The notes under the pieces: model-generated
Database searches by the model: none
Seen by the model: the letters and a program-made list of their open reading frames with translations, nothing else
What the model was told of the DNA's origin: nothing
Part shown: positions 7,810 to 15,520 of the stretch, one piece after another
Position numbering within the stretch: position 1 is the stretch's first letter
Layout of the letters: every line of letters starts with the position of its first letter
Program-made: the position numbers and the translations under genes
Source: Nitrospinae bacterium RIFCSPLOWO2_12_39_16
GTDB lineage: Bacteria; Nitrospinota; Nitrospinia; UBA9942
DNA length: 30,522 nt
Direction: 5' to 3'
Assembly (NCBI GenBank): GCA_001805005.1
Contig: MHDO01000110.1
Coordinates: 1 to 30,522 of the forward strand

Positions 7810-7957
7810 TTTAGCCACGGACAAACACGGACTTAACACCGTGAAGATAAGAAGATGAGAAGTTAAGGAGTTATGAGGTTTAGTAATTTTCATCTTCCAA
7901 TTTTCTTATCTTCTCAAGTTCTTGTTTTGATTTTGTCAGTGAAAGTCTGTGGCAAAA
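7810..7957. repeat. Nested stem-loop element (about 150 bases)
   Basis: The outer arms TTTAGCCACGGACAAACACG (7810 on) and the reverse complement of 7935-7957 match in about 17 of 23 positions. Inner arms around GAAGATAAGAA (7843-7853) pair with TTCTTATCTTCTC (7903-7915). The loop holds AAGTTAAGGAGTTATGAGG, of the same heptad family as 6284-6313. No coding frame is seen. It fills most of the gap between archease and tRNA-Asp. Confidence 0.65.
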
Positions 7958-7975
7958 TTAAGAGGCAATGAGAAA

Positions 7976-8052
7976 TGGCGGGGACGACGGGGCTCGAACC
8001 CGCAACTTCCGCCGTGACAGGGCGGTGCTCTAACCAATTGAACTACGTCCCC
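7976..8052 (-). tRNA. tRNA-Asp (anticodon GTC), CCA encoded
   Basis: On the reverse strand the acceptor GGGGACG (8052-8046) pairs with CGTCCCC, the D-arm is TAGTTCAATTGGTTAGA, the anticodon loop is CTGTCAC (anticodon GTC), and the T-arm is GCGGGTTCGAGCCCCGT. The discriminator is G, followed by an encoded CCA (7978-7976). It lies on the strand opposite to the following permease gene. Confidence 0.95.
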
Positions 8053-8120
8053 AATTTTATATAAAAACAAGTAAGTATATAAAAATTAGCAGTTAACTTA
8101 TTATTAGTCAAGCATTTTTC

Positions 8121-8150
8121 TTGGAAGGAAGATAATGTCTATGCTATAAA
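8121..8150 (+). promoter_or_regulatory. Probable promoter of the permease gene
   Basis: TTGGAA (8121-8126) and an extended -10, TGcTATAAA (8142-8150), are separated by 18 bases. Start of transcription would be near 8157, about 38 bases before the ATG, leaving room for the AAGGAG ribosome site at 8178-8183. Confidence 0.45.
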
Positions 8151-8194
8151 TAATAGCAAAAATTGAAAAAATAATATAAGGAGAAAATTATTAT

Positions 8195-9754
8195 ATGACT
8201 GGAAAAGGCTCTTATCCGTGGTTTGTAAGGAAGGATTTAGATGGTTTTTTCGGGCTTGCAATAGACAATCTCATACAGTTAATGCTGATTGTCACCCTAT
8301 CCAAATTTGTCGCAGGAATGCCTGATAGTCTTATATTCGGTTATATCCTCCCCGGCGCCGCACTATCCATTATAGGCGGGAATATCTTCTACTCCATACA
8401 GGCGAGGAATTATGCCATAAAGACAGGGAGGGATGATGTAACAGCGCTTCCATACGGGATAAATACAGTCAGTCTCTTTGCATTTATATTTTTCATTATG
8501 GGTCCTGTGTATCAGGAGACAAAAGACCCTGTTTTTGCATGGAAGATAGGACTTGTTGCATGTTTCTTCAGCGGCGTGATAGAGACTGCTGGTGCCTTTG
8601 TCGGCGGCTGGGTAAGGAGGGTTACACCGAGGGCAGCACTTTTATCCACACTTGCAGGTATTGCTGTTACTTTTATATCTATGGAATTTATCTTCCAGAT
8701 TTTTGCAAAGCCAGCCCTTGCCCTTGTCCCTATGGCAATCATCATATTTTATTATATGTCCCATGTAAAACTGCCCGGAGAATTTCCCGGCGGTCTTCTT
8801 GCAATTATAATAGGGACAGTAACGGCATGGGTATTAAAATTCTCAGGTGTAAGCGGCTATTTTGAGCCTGACTGGAGCAAGGGCATAAATATTGCCTTTC
8901 ATCTTCCAGTGCCTGTTATTGGGGATATATTCAGTCTGCTCGGAAGCGAGTATGTATGGCGTTATATGTCTGTTATTATCCCTATGGGATTATTTAATGT
9001 AGTAGGGTCACTCCAGAACCTTGAGAGTGCCGAGTCGGCTGGGGATAAATATGATACAAAGTCATCCCTCCTTGCAAATGGAATAGGGAGTATTGCCGCC
9101 TCATTTCTTGGCAGCTGTTTCCCCACAACAATATATATCGGTCATCCGGGATGGAAGGCACTTGGTGCAAGGACAGGCTATTCTATATTAAATGGCATCT
9201 TCATTACATTTATATGTCTTACAGGGACAATGGACACTGTTCTCAGGATAATACCAATTGAGGCAGGTGCCGGCATCCTCCTCTGGATAGGTATGATTAT
9301 TGTTGCACAGGCATTTCAGGAGACACCGAAACACCATGCCCTTGCTGTTGCAGTCGGGTTATTCCCTGCACTTGCGGCATGGGGGCTTAATATGGTGGAT
9401 TCAGGGTTAAGAGTTGGGGGGACAAATCTATTTACCGCAGTCGTCAAAGGCTCATTTCAGGGCGTTATACCGATAAATGGTGCTATATCTTTAAGTCAGG
9501 GGTTTATATTTACCTCAATGCTCCTCTCTGCAATGTCTGTCTTTGTAATAGAGAGGGAATACTGGAAGGCGTCAATCTGGGCATTAACTGCTTCCGCAAT
9601 GTCATACTTTGGGATTATTCATGCCTATTCACTGACGAATTTGGGTATTGGCAACAAATTCGGGTTTGGTGCTGCTGCGGAATTTGCTGTATGCTATGCA
9701 ATAGTGTCGGTATTTCTGTTGATATTACACTTTAGGGATAAGAATAACCCATAG
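8195..9754 (+). CDS. NCS2/AGZA-type xanthine/uracil permease-like transporter
   Basis: A 519-residue integral membrane protein with about 12-14 hydrophobic segments. The region GRDDVTALPYGINTVSLFAF (about residue 80) matches the signature of the AGZA purine-permease branch of the NCS2 family. The N-terminus YPWFVRKDLDGFFGLAIDNL is typical of an uncharacterised clade annotated as xanthine/uracil/thiamine/ascorbate permease. The substrate cannot be read from the sequence; a nucleobase is the default guess. It stands alone between two tRNA genes with its own promoter and an AAGGAG ribosome site. No purine-salvage enzyme is adjacent, although purA is in the window. Confidence 0.8.
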   Translation: MTGKGSYPWFVRKDLDGFFGLAIDNLIQLMLIVTLSKFVAGMPDSLIFGYILPGAALSIIGGNIFYSIQARNYAIKTGRDDVTALPYGINTVSLFAFIFFIMGPVYQETKDPVFAWKIGLVACFFSGVIETAGAFVGGWVRRVTPRAALLSTLAGIAVTFISMEFIFQIFAKPALALVPMAIIIFYYMSHVKLPGEFPGGLLAIIIGTVTAWVLKFSGVSGYFEPDWSKGINIAFHLPVPVIGDIFSLLGSEYVWRYMSVIIPMGLFNVVGSLQNLESAESAGDKYDTKSSLLANGIGSIAASFLGSCFPTTIYIGHPGWKALGARTGYSILNGIFITFICLTGTMDTVLRIIPIEAGAGILLWIGMIIVAQAFQETPKHHALAVAVGLFPALAAWGLNMVDSGLRVGGTNLFTAVVKGSFQGVIPINGAISLSQGFIFTSMLLSAMSVFVIEREYWKASIWALTASAMSYFGIIHAYSLTNLGIGNKFGFGAAAEFAVCYAIVSVFLLILHFRDKNNP

Positions 9755-9791
9755 CCTCACTTCTTAAAACTGCTTAACCCTGCTTAATTGA

Positions 9792-9820
9792 TTGACAATT
9801 GGCATATTTTTTGATAAGTA
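9792..9820 (+). promoter_or_regulatory. Probable promoter for tRNA-Val and bamD
   Basis: A perfect TTGACA (9792-9797) stands 17 bases before TAAGTA (9815-9820). Transcription would start about 7 bases before the tRNA and could read on into bamD, 32 bases after the tRNA. The -10 is weak. Confidence 0.4.
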
Positions 9821-9833
9821 TGTATATACTTGC

Positions 9834-9909
9834 GGGCGAATAGCTCAGTTGGTAGAGCACTGCCCTTACAAGGCAGGGGTCACAGGTTCGAACCCTGTTT
9901 CGCCCACCA
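9834..9909 (+). tRNA. tRNA-Val (anticodon TAC), CCA encoded
   Basis: The acceptor GGGCGAA pairs with TTCGCCC, the D-arm is TAGCTCAGTTGGTAGAGC, the anticodon stem CTGCC/GGCAG encloses loop CTTACAA (anticodon TAC), and the T-arm is ACAGGTTCGAACCCTGT. The discriminator A9906 is followed by an encoded CCA. Confidence 0.95.
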
Positions 9910-9941
9910 TTGAAGTCTAACCTCTACCTCAAAATATAACC

Positions 9942-10715
9942 ATGAATTATTCTAAGTCAGTTTTTATAGTTTTTTTAATTTTTGTGATGAGTAGTTGTTC
10001 TGTCAAAGAGGCAAAGACAGATTTTGAGCTTTTGAGTGAAGGGCAGAAGAATTTTGCAAACAGGAGGTTTGACAGGGCTGAAGAAAATTTTAAAAAACTG
10101 CTGGACGACCATCCTGACAGTAAATTGAGGATACATGCAATGATGGGATTAGCGGATTCTCTTTTCAGGGCTGATAAGTTTCAGGAGGCGGCTTTTCAGT
10201 ATAAGGAGTTTTATGAACTATATCCTATTCACAAGGACACTCTAAAAACCCGTTTTTATAGGGGGATGTCTGAATTTAGTGAAATGAAACCTGCGGACAG
10301 GGACCAGACATTTACAAAGAATGCCCTTGAGGAATTTAAAAAAATCGTCTCAAATCCTGATTATACAAACAGCCAATTCTATGAGGTGTCTGAAAAGAAG
10401 ATAGAGGAGTGCAAGAGGGAATTGGCTGAACATATATTTTTTATAGGTAAGTTTTATTTCAGGACAGCCTCTTATCAATCGGTTATAAGCCGGATGAACA
10501 GTCTGCTCACTGAATATCCCGGCGAGCCTTATGAGGATGAGGCAATATATTATCTCGCAGAATCTTATTACAGAGAGGACAGCTTTAAAAATGCATTGGC
10601 TGAATTTGAAAGGCTTAAAGAAAAATATCCAACAAGCAGATATTTTAATACAGCAACGGTTAGAATTGCCGATATAAAAAATATAGAAAAAATGGCAAAA
10701 AATGACAACCAGTAG
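9942..10715 (+). CDS. bamD: Outer membrane assembly lipoprotein BamD
   Basis: A 257-residue lipoprotein of the BamD/YfiO family, the TPR subunit of the beta-barrel assembly machine. Residues 1-18 are a lipoprotein signal ending in VMSS with Cys19 as the lipid anchor. TPR units follow: AEENFKKLLDDHPDSKLR, FQEAAFQYKEFYELYP, YQSVISRMNSLLTEYPG and FKNALAEFERLKEKYPTSR. The motif FYFRTASYQSVISR is characteristic of BamD. Its end overlaps the sigma-factor gene by 14 bases. Together with the two SurA-like proteins downstream it indicates a standard outer-membrane protein pathway. Confidence 0.9.
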   Translation: MNYSKSVFIVFLIFVMSSCSVKEAKTDFELLSEGQKNFANRRFDRAEENFKKLLDDHPDSKLRIHAMMGLADSLFRADKFQEAAFQYKEFYELYPIHKDTLKTRFYRGMSEFSEMKPADRDQTFTKNALEEFKKIVSNPDYTNSQFYEVSEKKIEECKRELAEHIFFIGKFYFRTASYQSVISRMNSLLTEYPGEPYEDEAIYYLAESYYREDSFKNALAEFERLKEKYPTSRYFNTATVRIADIKNIEKMAKNDNQ

Positions 10716-11544
10716 GAAAGAGGATTATTACGAGTTTGATCCACTGTGGGCATATCTAAAGGATATAAGCAGTATCAAACCACTAAGCGGCAAGGAAGAA
10801 AAGATTCTGGCGGCAAAAGGCGACCAGAAGTCATTAAATGAACTTGTAAAGAGAAATCTGAAATATGTTGTGAGTGTTGCAAACAGGTATAAGGGATGCG
10901 GTTTATCCCTTTCAGATTTGATAAATGAGGGGAACATAGGCATGATAGAGGCGGCAAAGAGATTTGACCCGCAGAAGGGCGTAAAATTTATAACTTATGC
11001 TGTATGGTGGATAAGGCAGTCTATACTACATGCACTTGCAGAGCAGGCAGGAAGTGTCAGGCTGCCGATCAAACAGGCTGGACTCCTGTATAAAATCAGT
11101 GCAAAATATAGAGAGCTTTTTCTATCTTTAAAGAGAGAGCCAACAAGTGAAGATGTTGCAAAGGTATTAAATATTTCTCTTGAAGATGTAGAGTCTGTGA
11201 TGAGGGTTTACAGATTTCATCTGTCTCTTGATACGCCATTGAAGGAGAATGAAGATACAAGTTATCTGGATATGCTTGCATCATCAACTGAGCATCCGGT
11301 GGATGAAGACATCCTCCTTTTGTCATTAAAAAAAGAGATAGAGGGGCTTCTAAGCGAGCTCAGTTCTCGTGAGAAGAGGGTATTAAAAATGAGGTTTGGG
11401 TTTGGCGGAGAACCTATGACACTGGAAGAGATAGGGAAAAAGATTGGATTATCAAGGGAGAGGGTAAGGCAGATAGAAAAGAGGGCAAAGAGTAAGCTGT
11501 TTTCAAAGGCTAAGACAAATGATGTAAAAGATTATCTAAATTAG
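10702..11544 (+). CDS. RpoD/RpoS-like sigma-70 family factor
   Basis: A 280-residue sigma factor of group 2/3 type. Region 1.2 is DPLWAYLKDI (about 13-22). Region 2 runs from NLKYVVSVANRYKG through DLINEGNIGMIEAAKRFDP to VKFITYAVWWIRQSI. Region 3 follows from SVRLPIKQ. Region 4 holds LSSREKRVLKMRFGF and the helix-turn-helix TLEEIGKKIGLSRERVRQIE. It lacks region 1.1 and is shorter than housekeeping RpoD, so it is an alternative, RpoS-like factor. It overlaps bamD by 14 bases and precedes a lytic transglycosylase, which suggests an envelope- or stress-related regulon; that is inference. No anti-sigma factor gene is adjacent. Confidence 0.85.
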   Translation: MTTSRKEDYYEFDPLWAYLKDISSIKPLSGKEEKILAAKGDQKSLNELVKRNLKYVVSVANRYKGCGLSLSDLINEGNIGMIEAAKRFDPQKGVKFITYAVWWIRQSILHALAEQAGSVRLPIKQAGLLYKISAKYRELFLSLKREPTSEDVAKVLNISLEDVESVMRVYRFHLSLDTPLKENEDTSYLDMLASSTEHPVDEDILLLSLKKEIEGLLSELSSREKRVLKMRFGFGGEPMTLEEIGKKIGLSRERVRQIEKRAKSKLFSKAKTNDVKDYLN

Positions 11545-11558
11545 AAAGGATAAAGAAA

Positions 11559-12236
11559 ATGAAATTAATATTTTCATTGATTATTGTTTTTACGCTGGTT
11601 TTTTCAGGCAGATGCAGTGCCGATCTGTATATGTATGTGGATGAGAATGGCTCTATCTTTTTTACAGATGCACCTACGCACGGCAAGTATATAAAGATAA
11701 AAGAAACGGCTAAAAAAGAAGAGAAGAAACAGAAGACAGAATCATCTAACTCCAAAGCATCCCGCAAGTCACAGGTAAACAAAGATATTCTGTATAGAAA
11801 CATTCAGCATACTGCAAGGAAACATGATGTTGACCCTGATCTTATATGGGCAATAATAAAGACTGAATCCAATTTTAATTCAGAGGCAACTTCCCCAAAG
11901 GGTGCCAAGGGGTTGATGCAGCTTATGCCGGCAACGGCAAGGGCTTATGATGTATCAGACCCCTTTGACCCCTATGATAATATTGAAGGGGGAATAAGAT
12001 ATATGAGGTACCTGCTCATGATGTTTAATGGCAATGTGAGGCTCTCACTGGCTGCCTATAATGCCGGCGAGCATAAAGTTTTATCCTATAAAAGGAATGT
12101 TCCGCCGTTTTCAGAGACGGAGAATTATATAAGCAGGGTTCTCACATATTATAATTATTTTAAATATAACAAGAGCAAATATGGAAATAATATTATCCTT
12201 GAGGCAGTAAAGACCTCTGCTATTATCCAGGATTAG
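11559..12236 (+). CDS. Exported lytic transglycosylase (DUF4124 + SLT domain)
   Basis: A 225-residue murein lytic transglycosylase that cleaves glycan strands to 1,6-anhydro-MurNAc ends. A signal peptide (LIFSLIIVFTLVFSGRCSA) is followed by a DUF4124 segment (ADLYMYVDENGSIFFTDAP), a Lys-rich linker, and the SLT domain from about residue 80: DLIWAIIKTESNFN with the catalytic Glu, GAKGLMQLMPATA, NIEGGIRYMRYLL and SLAAYNAGE. An AAAGGA-like ribosome site precedes it by a few bases, and the sigma-factor gene ends 14 bases upstream. Its product is the substrate of AnmK, encoded in the same window. Confidence 0.9.
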   Translation: MKLIFSLIIVFTLVFSGRCSADLYMYVDENGSIFFTDAPTHGKYIKIKETAKKEEKKQKTESSNSKASRKSQVNKDILYRNIQHTARKHDVDPDLIWAIIKTESNFNSEATSPKGAKGLMQLMPATARAYDVSDPFDPYDNIEGGIRYMRYLLMMFNGNVRLSLAAYNAGEHKVLSYKRNVPPFSETENYISRVLTYYNYFKYNKSKYGNNIILEAVKTSAIIQD

Positions 12237-12256
12237 CACTTGCTTACACACAATTC

Positions 12257-13009
12257 ATGACATATCAGATAAAATTACCCATATTTGAAGGTCCCCTTGA
12301 TCTACTCCTGCACCTGATAAAGGAGCATGAAATAAACATATATGAAATTCCGATTGCCTTTATAACAAAGCAGTATCTGGAGTATATTGAACTGCTGAAA
12401 AATCTCAATCTGGAGGTTGCAGGAGAATTTTTGGTTATGGCATCAACCCTCATTCATATAAAGTCAAGGACACTCTTGCCAAAATCTGAAGTGAGTGCCG
12501 ATATGGAAGAGGAAGGTGATGACCCGAGGGAGGAACTCGTAAGGAAGCTTCTTGAGTATAAAAAATATAAGGAGGCTGCTGGATTGCTAAGGGATAAGGA
12601 GATAGCCTATAAAAATGTATTTACGAGAAAGGCTGAAAGCGAGATTCCAGATGAAGACGAGCTCTTGATTGAGGTAAGTATATTTGACCTTTTGAGTGCG
12701 TTTAAAAATGTAGTAAAGAATATAAAGGGGAGCGATACATACGAAATTTCTGTGGATGAGGTTTCGGTTACTGAAAGAATAAACTACATAATGGAGGCAT
12801 TGGGTAACTCATCCTATATCTTATTTGAGTCGCTATTTTCTGATATGACACGGAAGATGGAGCTTGTAGCCACATTCCTTGCCCTTCTGGAACTGATAAG
12901 GCTTAAACTTGTCAAGATTCAGCAGACAAAAAGATTTGGAACGATAAGAATCTTTAAGACAGTGGAGGAGACTAAAAATGGACCTGAATACAGCACGGCC
13001 AATAATTGA
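12257..13009 (+). CDS. scpA: Segregation and condensation protein A
   Basis: The kleisin subunit of the bacterial SMC condensin, 250 residues. The N-terminus shows the hallmark IFEGPLDLLLHLIKEHEINI and the helix LEVAGEFLVMASTLIHIKSR; the C-terminal winged helix is MELVATFLALLELIRLKLV. It works with SMC and ScpB to organise and segregate the nucleoid. It begins 20 bases after the transglycosylase and overlaps scpB by 32 bases, giving the normal scpAB pair. No Shine-Dalgarno is obvious. Confidence 0.95.
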   Translation: MTYQIKLPIFEGPLDLLLHLIKEHEINIYEIPIAFITKQYLEYIELLKNLNLEVAGEFLVMASTLIHIKSRTLLPKSEVSADMEEEGDDPREELVRKLLEYKKYKEAAGLLRDKEIAYKNVFTRKAESEIPDEDELLIEVSIFDLLSAFKNVVKNIKGSDTYEISVDEVSVTERINYIMEALGNSSYILFESLFSDMTRKMELVATFLALLELIRLKLVKIQQTKRFGTIRIFKTVEETKNGPEYSTANN

Positions 13010-13661
13010 AAACATACTTTTTATAGCCGACAGCCCCATCACCCTTGAAAAGATAGGCGAGGTATTCAATGGGGAAATGAATAAGGGTGAAATAAAGAAG
13101 ATAATGGACGAACTTAAGACAGATTATAACGCGCGTGGTATCCAGCTTATGGAGATAGCTGAAGGGTATCAGTTATGCACAAGGGAAGAATATGCTGAAT
13201 GGATAAAGAAATTTTATAAGATTGACAAGGGTTCAAAGCTCTCCCAAGCCTCTCTTGAAACACTGTCTATTATTGCATACAAACAGCCGATAACAAGGAT
13301 AGAATTAGAGGAGATAAGGGGTGTAGATTCAGGCGGTGTTGTAAGGACCCTGCTTGAAAAAAATCTTATAAAAAATATGGGGAGGAAAAAGGTCCCCGGC
13401 AGACCCATGATGTATGGGACTACAAGGAAGTTTCTTGAATACTTTGGATTGAAGAGTCTATCAGATCTTCCAACACTTGAAGAATTTAAAGATGATATCC
13501 AGAGGGGAGATATGTATATAAAGGAAGAAAGGGCTCAGGGTGAATTAAGCCTCCAGCAGGAGATTCGTCATGAAGAGTCAGAGATTTATCCCGAGTCTGA
13601 TGAGGCAGAAGATATTGGTAATGGCGGTGGTGAGCAGGTAAAATCAGATGAAAGAGAGTAA
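12978..13661 (+). CDS. scpB: Segregation and condensation protein B
   Basis: The ScpB subunit of the SMC condensin, 227 residues, built of two winged-helix domains. Motifs are IIENILFIADSPITLEKIGE at the N-terminus, LSQASLETLSIIAYKQPITR, IEEIRGVDSGG-like ELEEIRGVDSGGVVRTLLEK, and GRPMMYGTTRKFLEYFGL. An acidic, Glu-rich tail after about residue 180 is not part of the conserved fold and is probably disordered. The gene overlaps scpA by 32 bases and rluB by 14 bases, so the three are translated from one transcript. Confidence 0.95.
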   Translation: MDLNTARPIIENILFIADSPITLEKIGEVFNGEMNKGEIKKIMDELKTDYNARGIQLMEIAEGYQLCTREEYAEWIKKFYKIDKGSKLSQASLETLSIIAYKQPITRIELEEIRGVDSGGVVRTLLEKNLIKNMGRKKVPGRPMMYGTTRKFLEYFGLKSLSDLPTLEEFKDDIQRGDMYIKEERAQGELSLQQEIRHEESEIYPESDEAEDIGNGGGEQVKSDERE

Positions 13662-14394
13662 AAAGGATGAAAACCTCATAAGGCTTCAGAAGATTATATC
13701 ACAGGCAGGCATTTCATCCCGCAGAGAGGCTGAGAGATTAATAATTGAAGGGCGGGTTTTGGTAAATGGTAATGTAGTCAGAGAGCTTGGTGCAAAAGCA
13801 GACCCGCGGACAGACGATATAAGGGTTGATGGCAAGAAGATAAAGAAGGAAGAGCAGAAGATTTATATATTGTTAAACAAACCTAAGGGTTGTATTACTA
13901 CAGTCAAGGATGACAGGGGGAGACCCACTGTAATAGATTTGCTTAGAGGTGTAAAGAAGAATGTCTATCCTGTGGGTAGGCTTGATTTTAATACGGAAGG
14001 CATCCTTCTTTTAACAAATGACGGAGATTTTGCCCAGCATCTTGCACATCCACGCCATAAAATTCCAAAAACATATTCAGTAAAAATTAGCGGTGTTCCG
14101 ACAGAGAAAGAATTAAGAAAGCTGTCTGATGGTGTTGTGGTATTTAAAAGGAAGACAGCCCCTGCACAGGTAAGGTTTGACAGGACAACAGGTAATAATA
14201 GCTGGCTAACTATCACCTTGCATGAGGGGAAAAAAAGGCAGATTAGGAGGATGTGCGAAATCATAGGCCATCCGGTCATAAAGTTAAAAAGGATAAAATA
14301 CGGATTTTTGGAATTGGGAAATTTAAAACCAGGTGAGTATCGAAGTTTAAGTAGTCAAGAGGCAAAGAGATTGATGGAGACGACAGGAAGATGA
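13648..14394 (+). CDS. rluB: 23S rRNA pseudouridine synthase (RluB type)
   Basis: A 248-residue pseudouridine synthase of the RsuA/RluB family, modifying helix 89 or a nearby position of 23S rRNA. An N-terminal S4 RNA-binding domain (IRLQKIISQAGISSRREAE) is followed by the catalytic domain: YILLNKPKGCITTVKDDRGR, the catalytic Asp in VGRLDFNTEGILLLTNDG, and HEGKKRQIRRMCE. The scpA-scpB-rluB order is widely conserved in bacteria. The stop overlaps the next start as ATGA (14391-14394). The family member (RluB versus RluE/F-like) is inferred from this context. Confidence 0.9.
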   Translation: MKESKKDENLIRLQKIISQAGISSRREAERLIIEGRVLVNGNVVRELGAKADPRTDDIRVDGKKIKKEEQKIYILLNKPKGCITTVKDDRGRPTVIDLLRGVKKNVYPVGRLDFNTEGILLLTNDGDFAQHLAHPRHKIPKTYSVKISGVPTEKELRKLSDGVVVFKRKTAPAQVRFDRTTGNNSWLTITLHEGKKRQIRRMCEIIGHPVIKLKRIKYGFLELGNLKPGEYRSLSSQEAKRLMETTGR

Positions 14395-15305
14395 AAATAC
14401 AGAAGTCAGAAGTCAGAAGTCAGAAGTCAGATTTTTTGTCCTCTCTCATCTGCTTTCTGTTCTCTGTTTTCTGTCTTCTGTCTTCTGATACTGAGGCTGC
14501 AAAACCACGCTTATCAACTGTTGTTGTTGAAGGGACTTCGTCTGTAACAGATGGAGACCTCACATTGGCAAAGGATATTGCAATTAAAAATGCGAAGAGA
14601 AGTGCAGTTGAGGATATTGTTGCAAACTTCATCAAAGAAATAGAGGGGGTGGAGATATATAAGGAGAGTCTGGAGGAGAATATATACAATAATTACGAGA
14701 ACTTCATCCAGAGTTATAAGATACTCGGCGATATTCAGGATAAAGATACTTATAGTATAACCATTGAGGTAAACATCTTTGAGGATAGTATCAAAAAGAG
14801 GCTCCTTTCATTAGGAATAGCTTCTATTAAGCATGATAACAGGAAGATTCTGCTTATAATTGATGAAAAGACAAATATATCTCTTGCGGAAGATAGTTTT
14901 TTGTTCCCTTTTTCCATATCAGAAGATGCCATTTCCAAAATGCTTAGGGACGCCGGTTTTGAAGTTATAAACAGGAGCTTTGTAAGAAATAAGATTGATT
15001 TAAAGGATTTAAAACAGGCTATAACAGGCGATGGCAAGATTGTATATAGTATAACAAAACCCTTCAATGCAGATATAGTTATACTCGGAATAGCAGGGGT
15101 GAAGGCTGAGACAGGAGGAGTAAAGGCAGAATTAAATACAAAGGTATATTCTGTAAAAAAAGAGGCACTAATTGGTGAAAGAAATGAAATTACGAATGTC
15201 CTTACAACCGATAAGGCAATTGGAATTGCTCAATCCCTTCGTAATGCCGCAGATAAGGTCGCACCTGTCCTTGTAGATTTTATCAAGAAAGAACTGGAGG
15301 GTTAA
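14391..15305 (+). CDS. Exported FlgT-N-like protein with repeat-encoded signal peptide
   Basis: A 304-residue exported protein. After the signal peptide, residues about 40-130 (STVVVEGTSSVTDG, then AIKNAKRSAVEDIVANFI and SYKILGDIQDKDTYSITIEV) resemble the N-terminal domain of flagellar assembly protein T and related LPP20-like envelope proteins; the C-terminal part resembles a CsgG-like periplasmic fold. No flagellar gene is in the window, so a general envelope role is as likely. The first 33 residues are encoded almost wholly by a heptad hairpin: QKSEVRSQKS (basic) from the forward arm and CFLFSVFCLLSS (hydrophobic) from the reverse arm, with cleavage likely after TEA. Translation is coupled to rluB by ATGA. 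Confidence 0.55.
   Translation: MKIQKSEVRSQKSDFLSSLICFLFSVFCLLSSDTEAAKPRLSTVVVEGTSSVTDGDLTLAKDIAIKNAKRSAVEDIVANFIKEIEGVEIYKESLEENIYNNYENFIQSYKILGDIQDKDTYSITIEVNIFEDSIKKRLLSLGIASIKHDNRKILLIIDEKTNISLAEDSFLFPFSISEDAISKMLRDAGFEVINRSFVRNKIDLKDLKQAITGDGKIVYSITKPFNADIVILGIAGVKAETGGVKAELNTKVYSVKKEALIGERNEITNVLTTDKAIGIAQSLRNAADKVAPVLVDFIKKELEG
14400..14488. repeat. GAAGTCA heptad hairpin inside a signal-peptide sequence
   Basis: The forward arm (14400-14431) holds four tandem AGAAGTC units. The opposite arm (14450-14488) holds TTCTGTC/TCTTCTG units, the reverse complement of an AGAAGAC variant. The loop is about 18 bases. Both arms are in frame. Confidence 0.8.
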
Positions 15306-15390
15306 AATAAGTAGGGTGGTATTTGCCCGCAGTCACAAGTCTGATTTGAATAAAATTAAGGTTCATTCGTAAAAAAGTTGACATGCTCAT

Positions 15391-15490
15391 TTAAAATCTG
15401 AAATCCTAAATTCTAAACAATACCCAATGACCGAAATCCAAATGTTCAAAACAAAGGTTTAGAATTTAATTTAGCCTTTAAACTAAAATA
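15391..15490. repeat. AT-rich dispersed repeat before mfd
   Basis: The 17 bases CTAAATTCTAAACAATA (15406-15422) are identical to 29529-29545, and both copies continue with related CAAAT(A/G)TTCAAAAC. A right-hand stretch (GTTTAGAATTTAATTTAG) is roughly the inverse of the left. The 215-base gap 15306-15520 has no other recognisable content. Confidence 0.6.
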
Positions 15491-15520
15491 CGAAAGACCC
15501 AAAATAAATAACAAACTGGT

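Noticed and set aside
14400..14431. Tandem GAAGTCA units as a CRISPR array
   Set aside because: The units are 7 bases with no spacers and no cas genes; they are simple tandem repeats.
15378..15383. TTGACA upstream of mfd as a -35 box
   Set aside because: No acceptable -10 hexamer lies 16-18 bases downstream.
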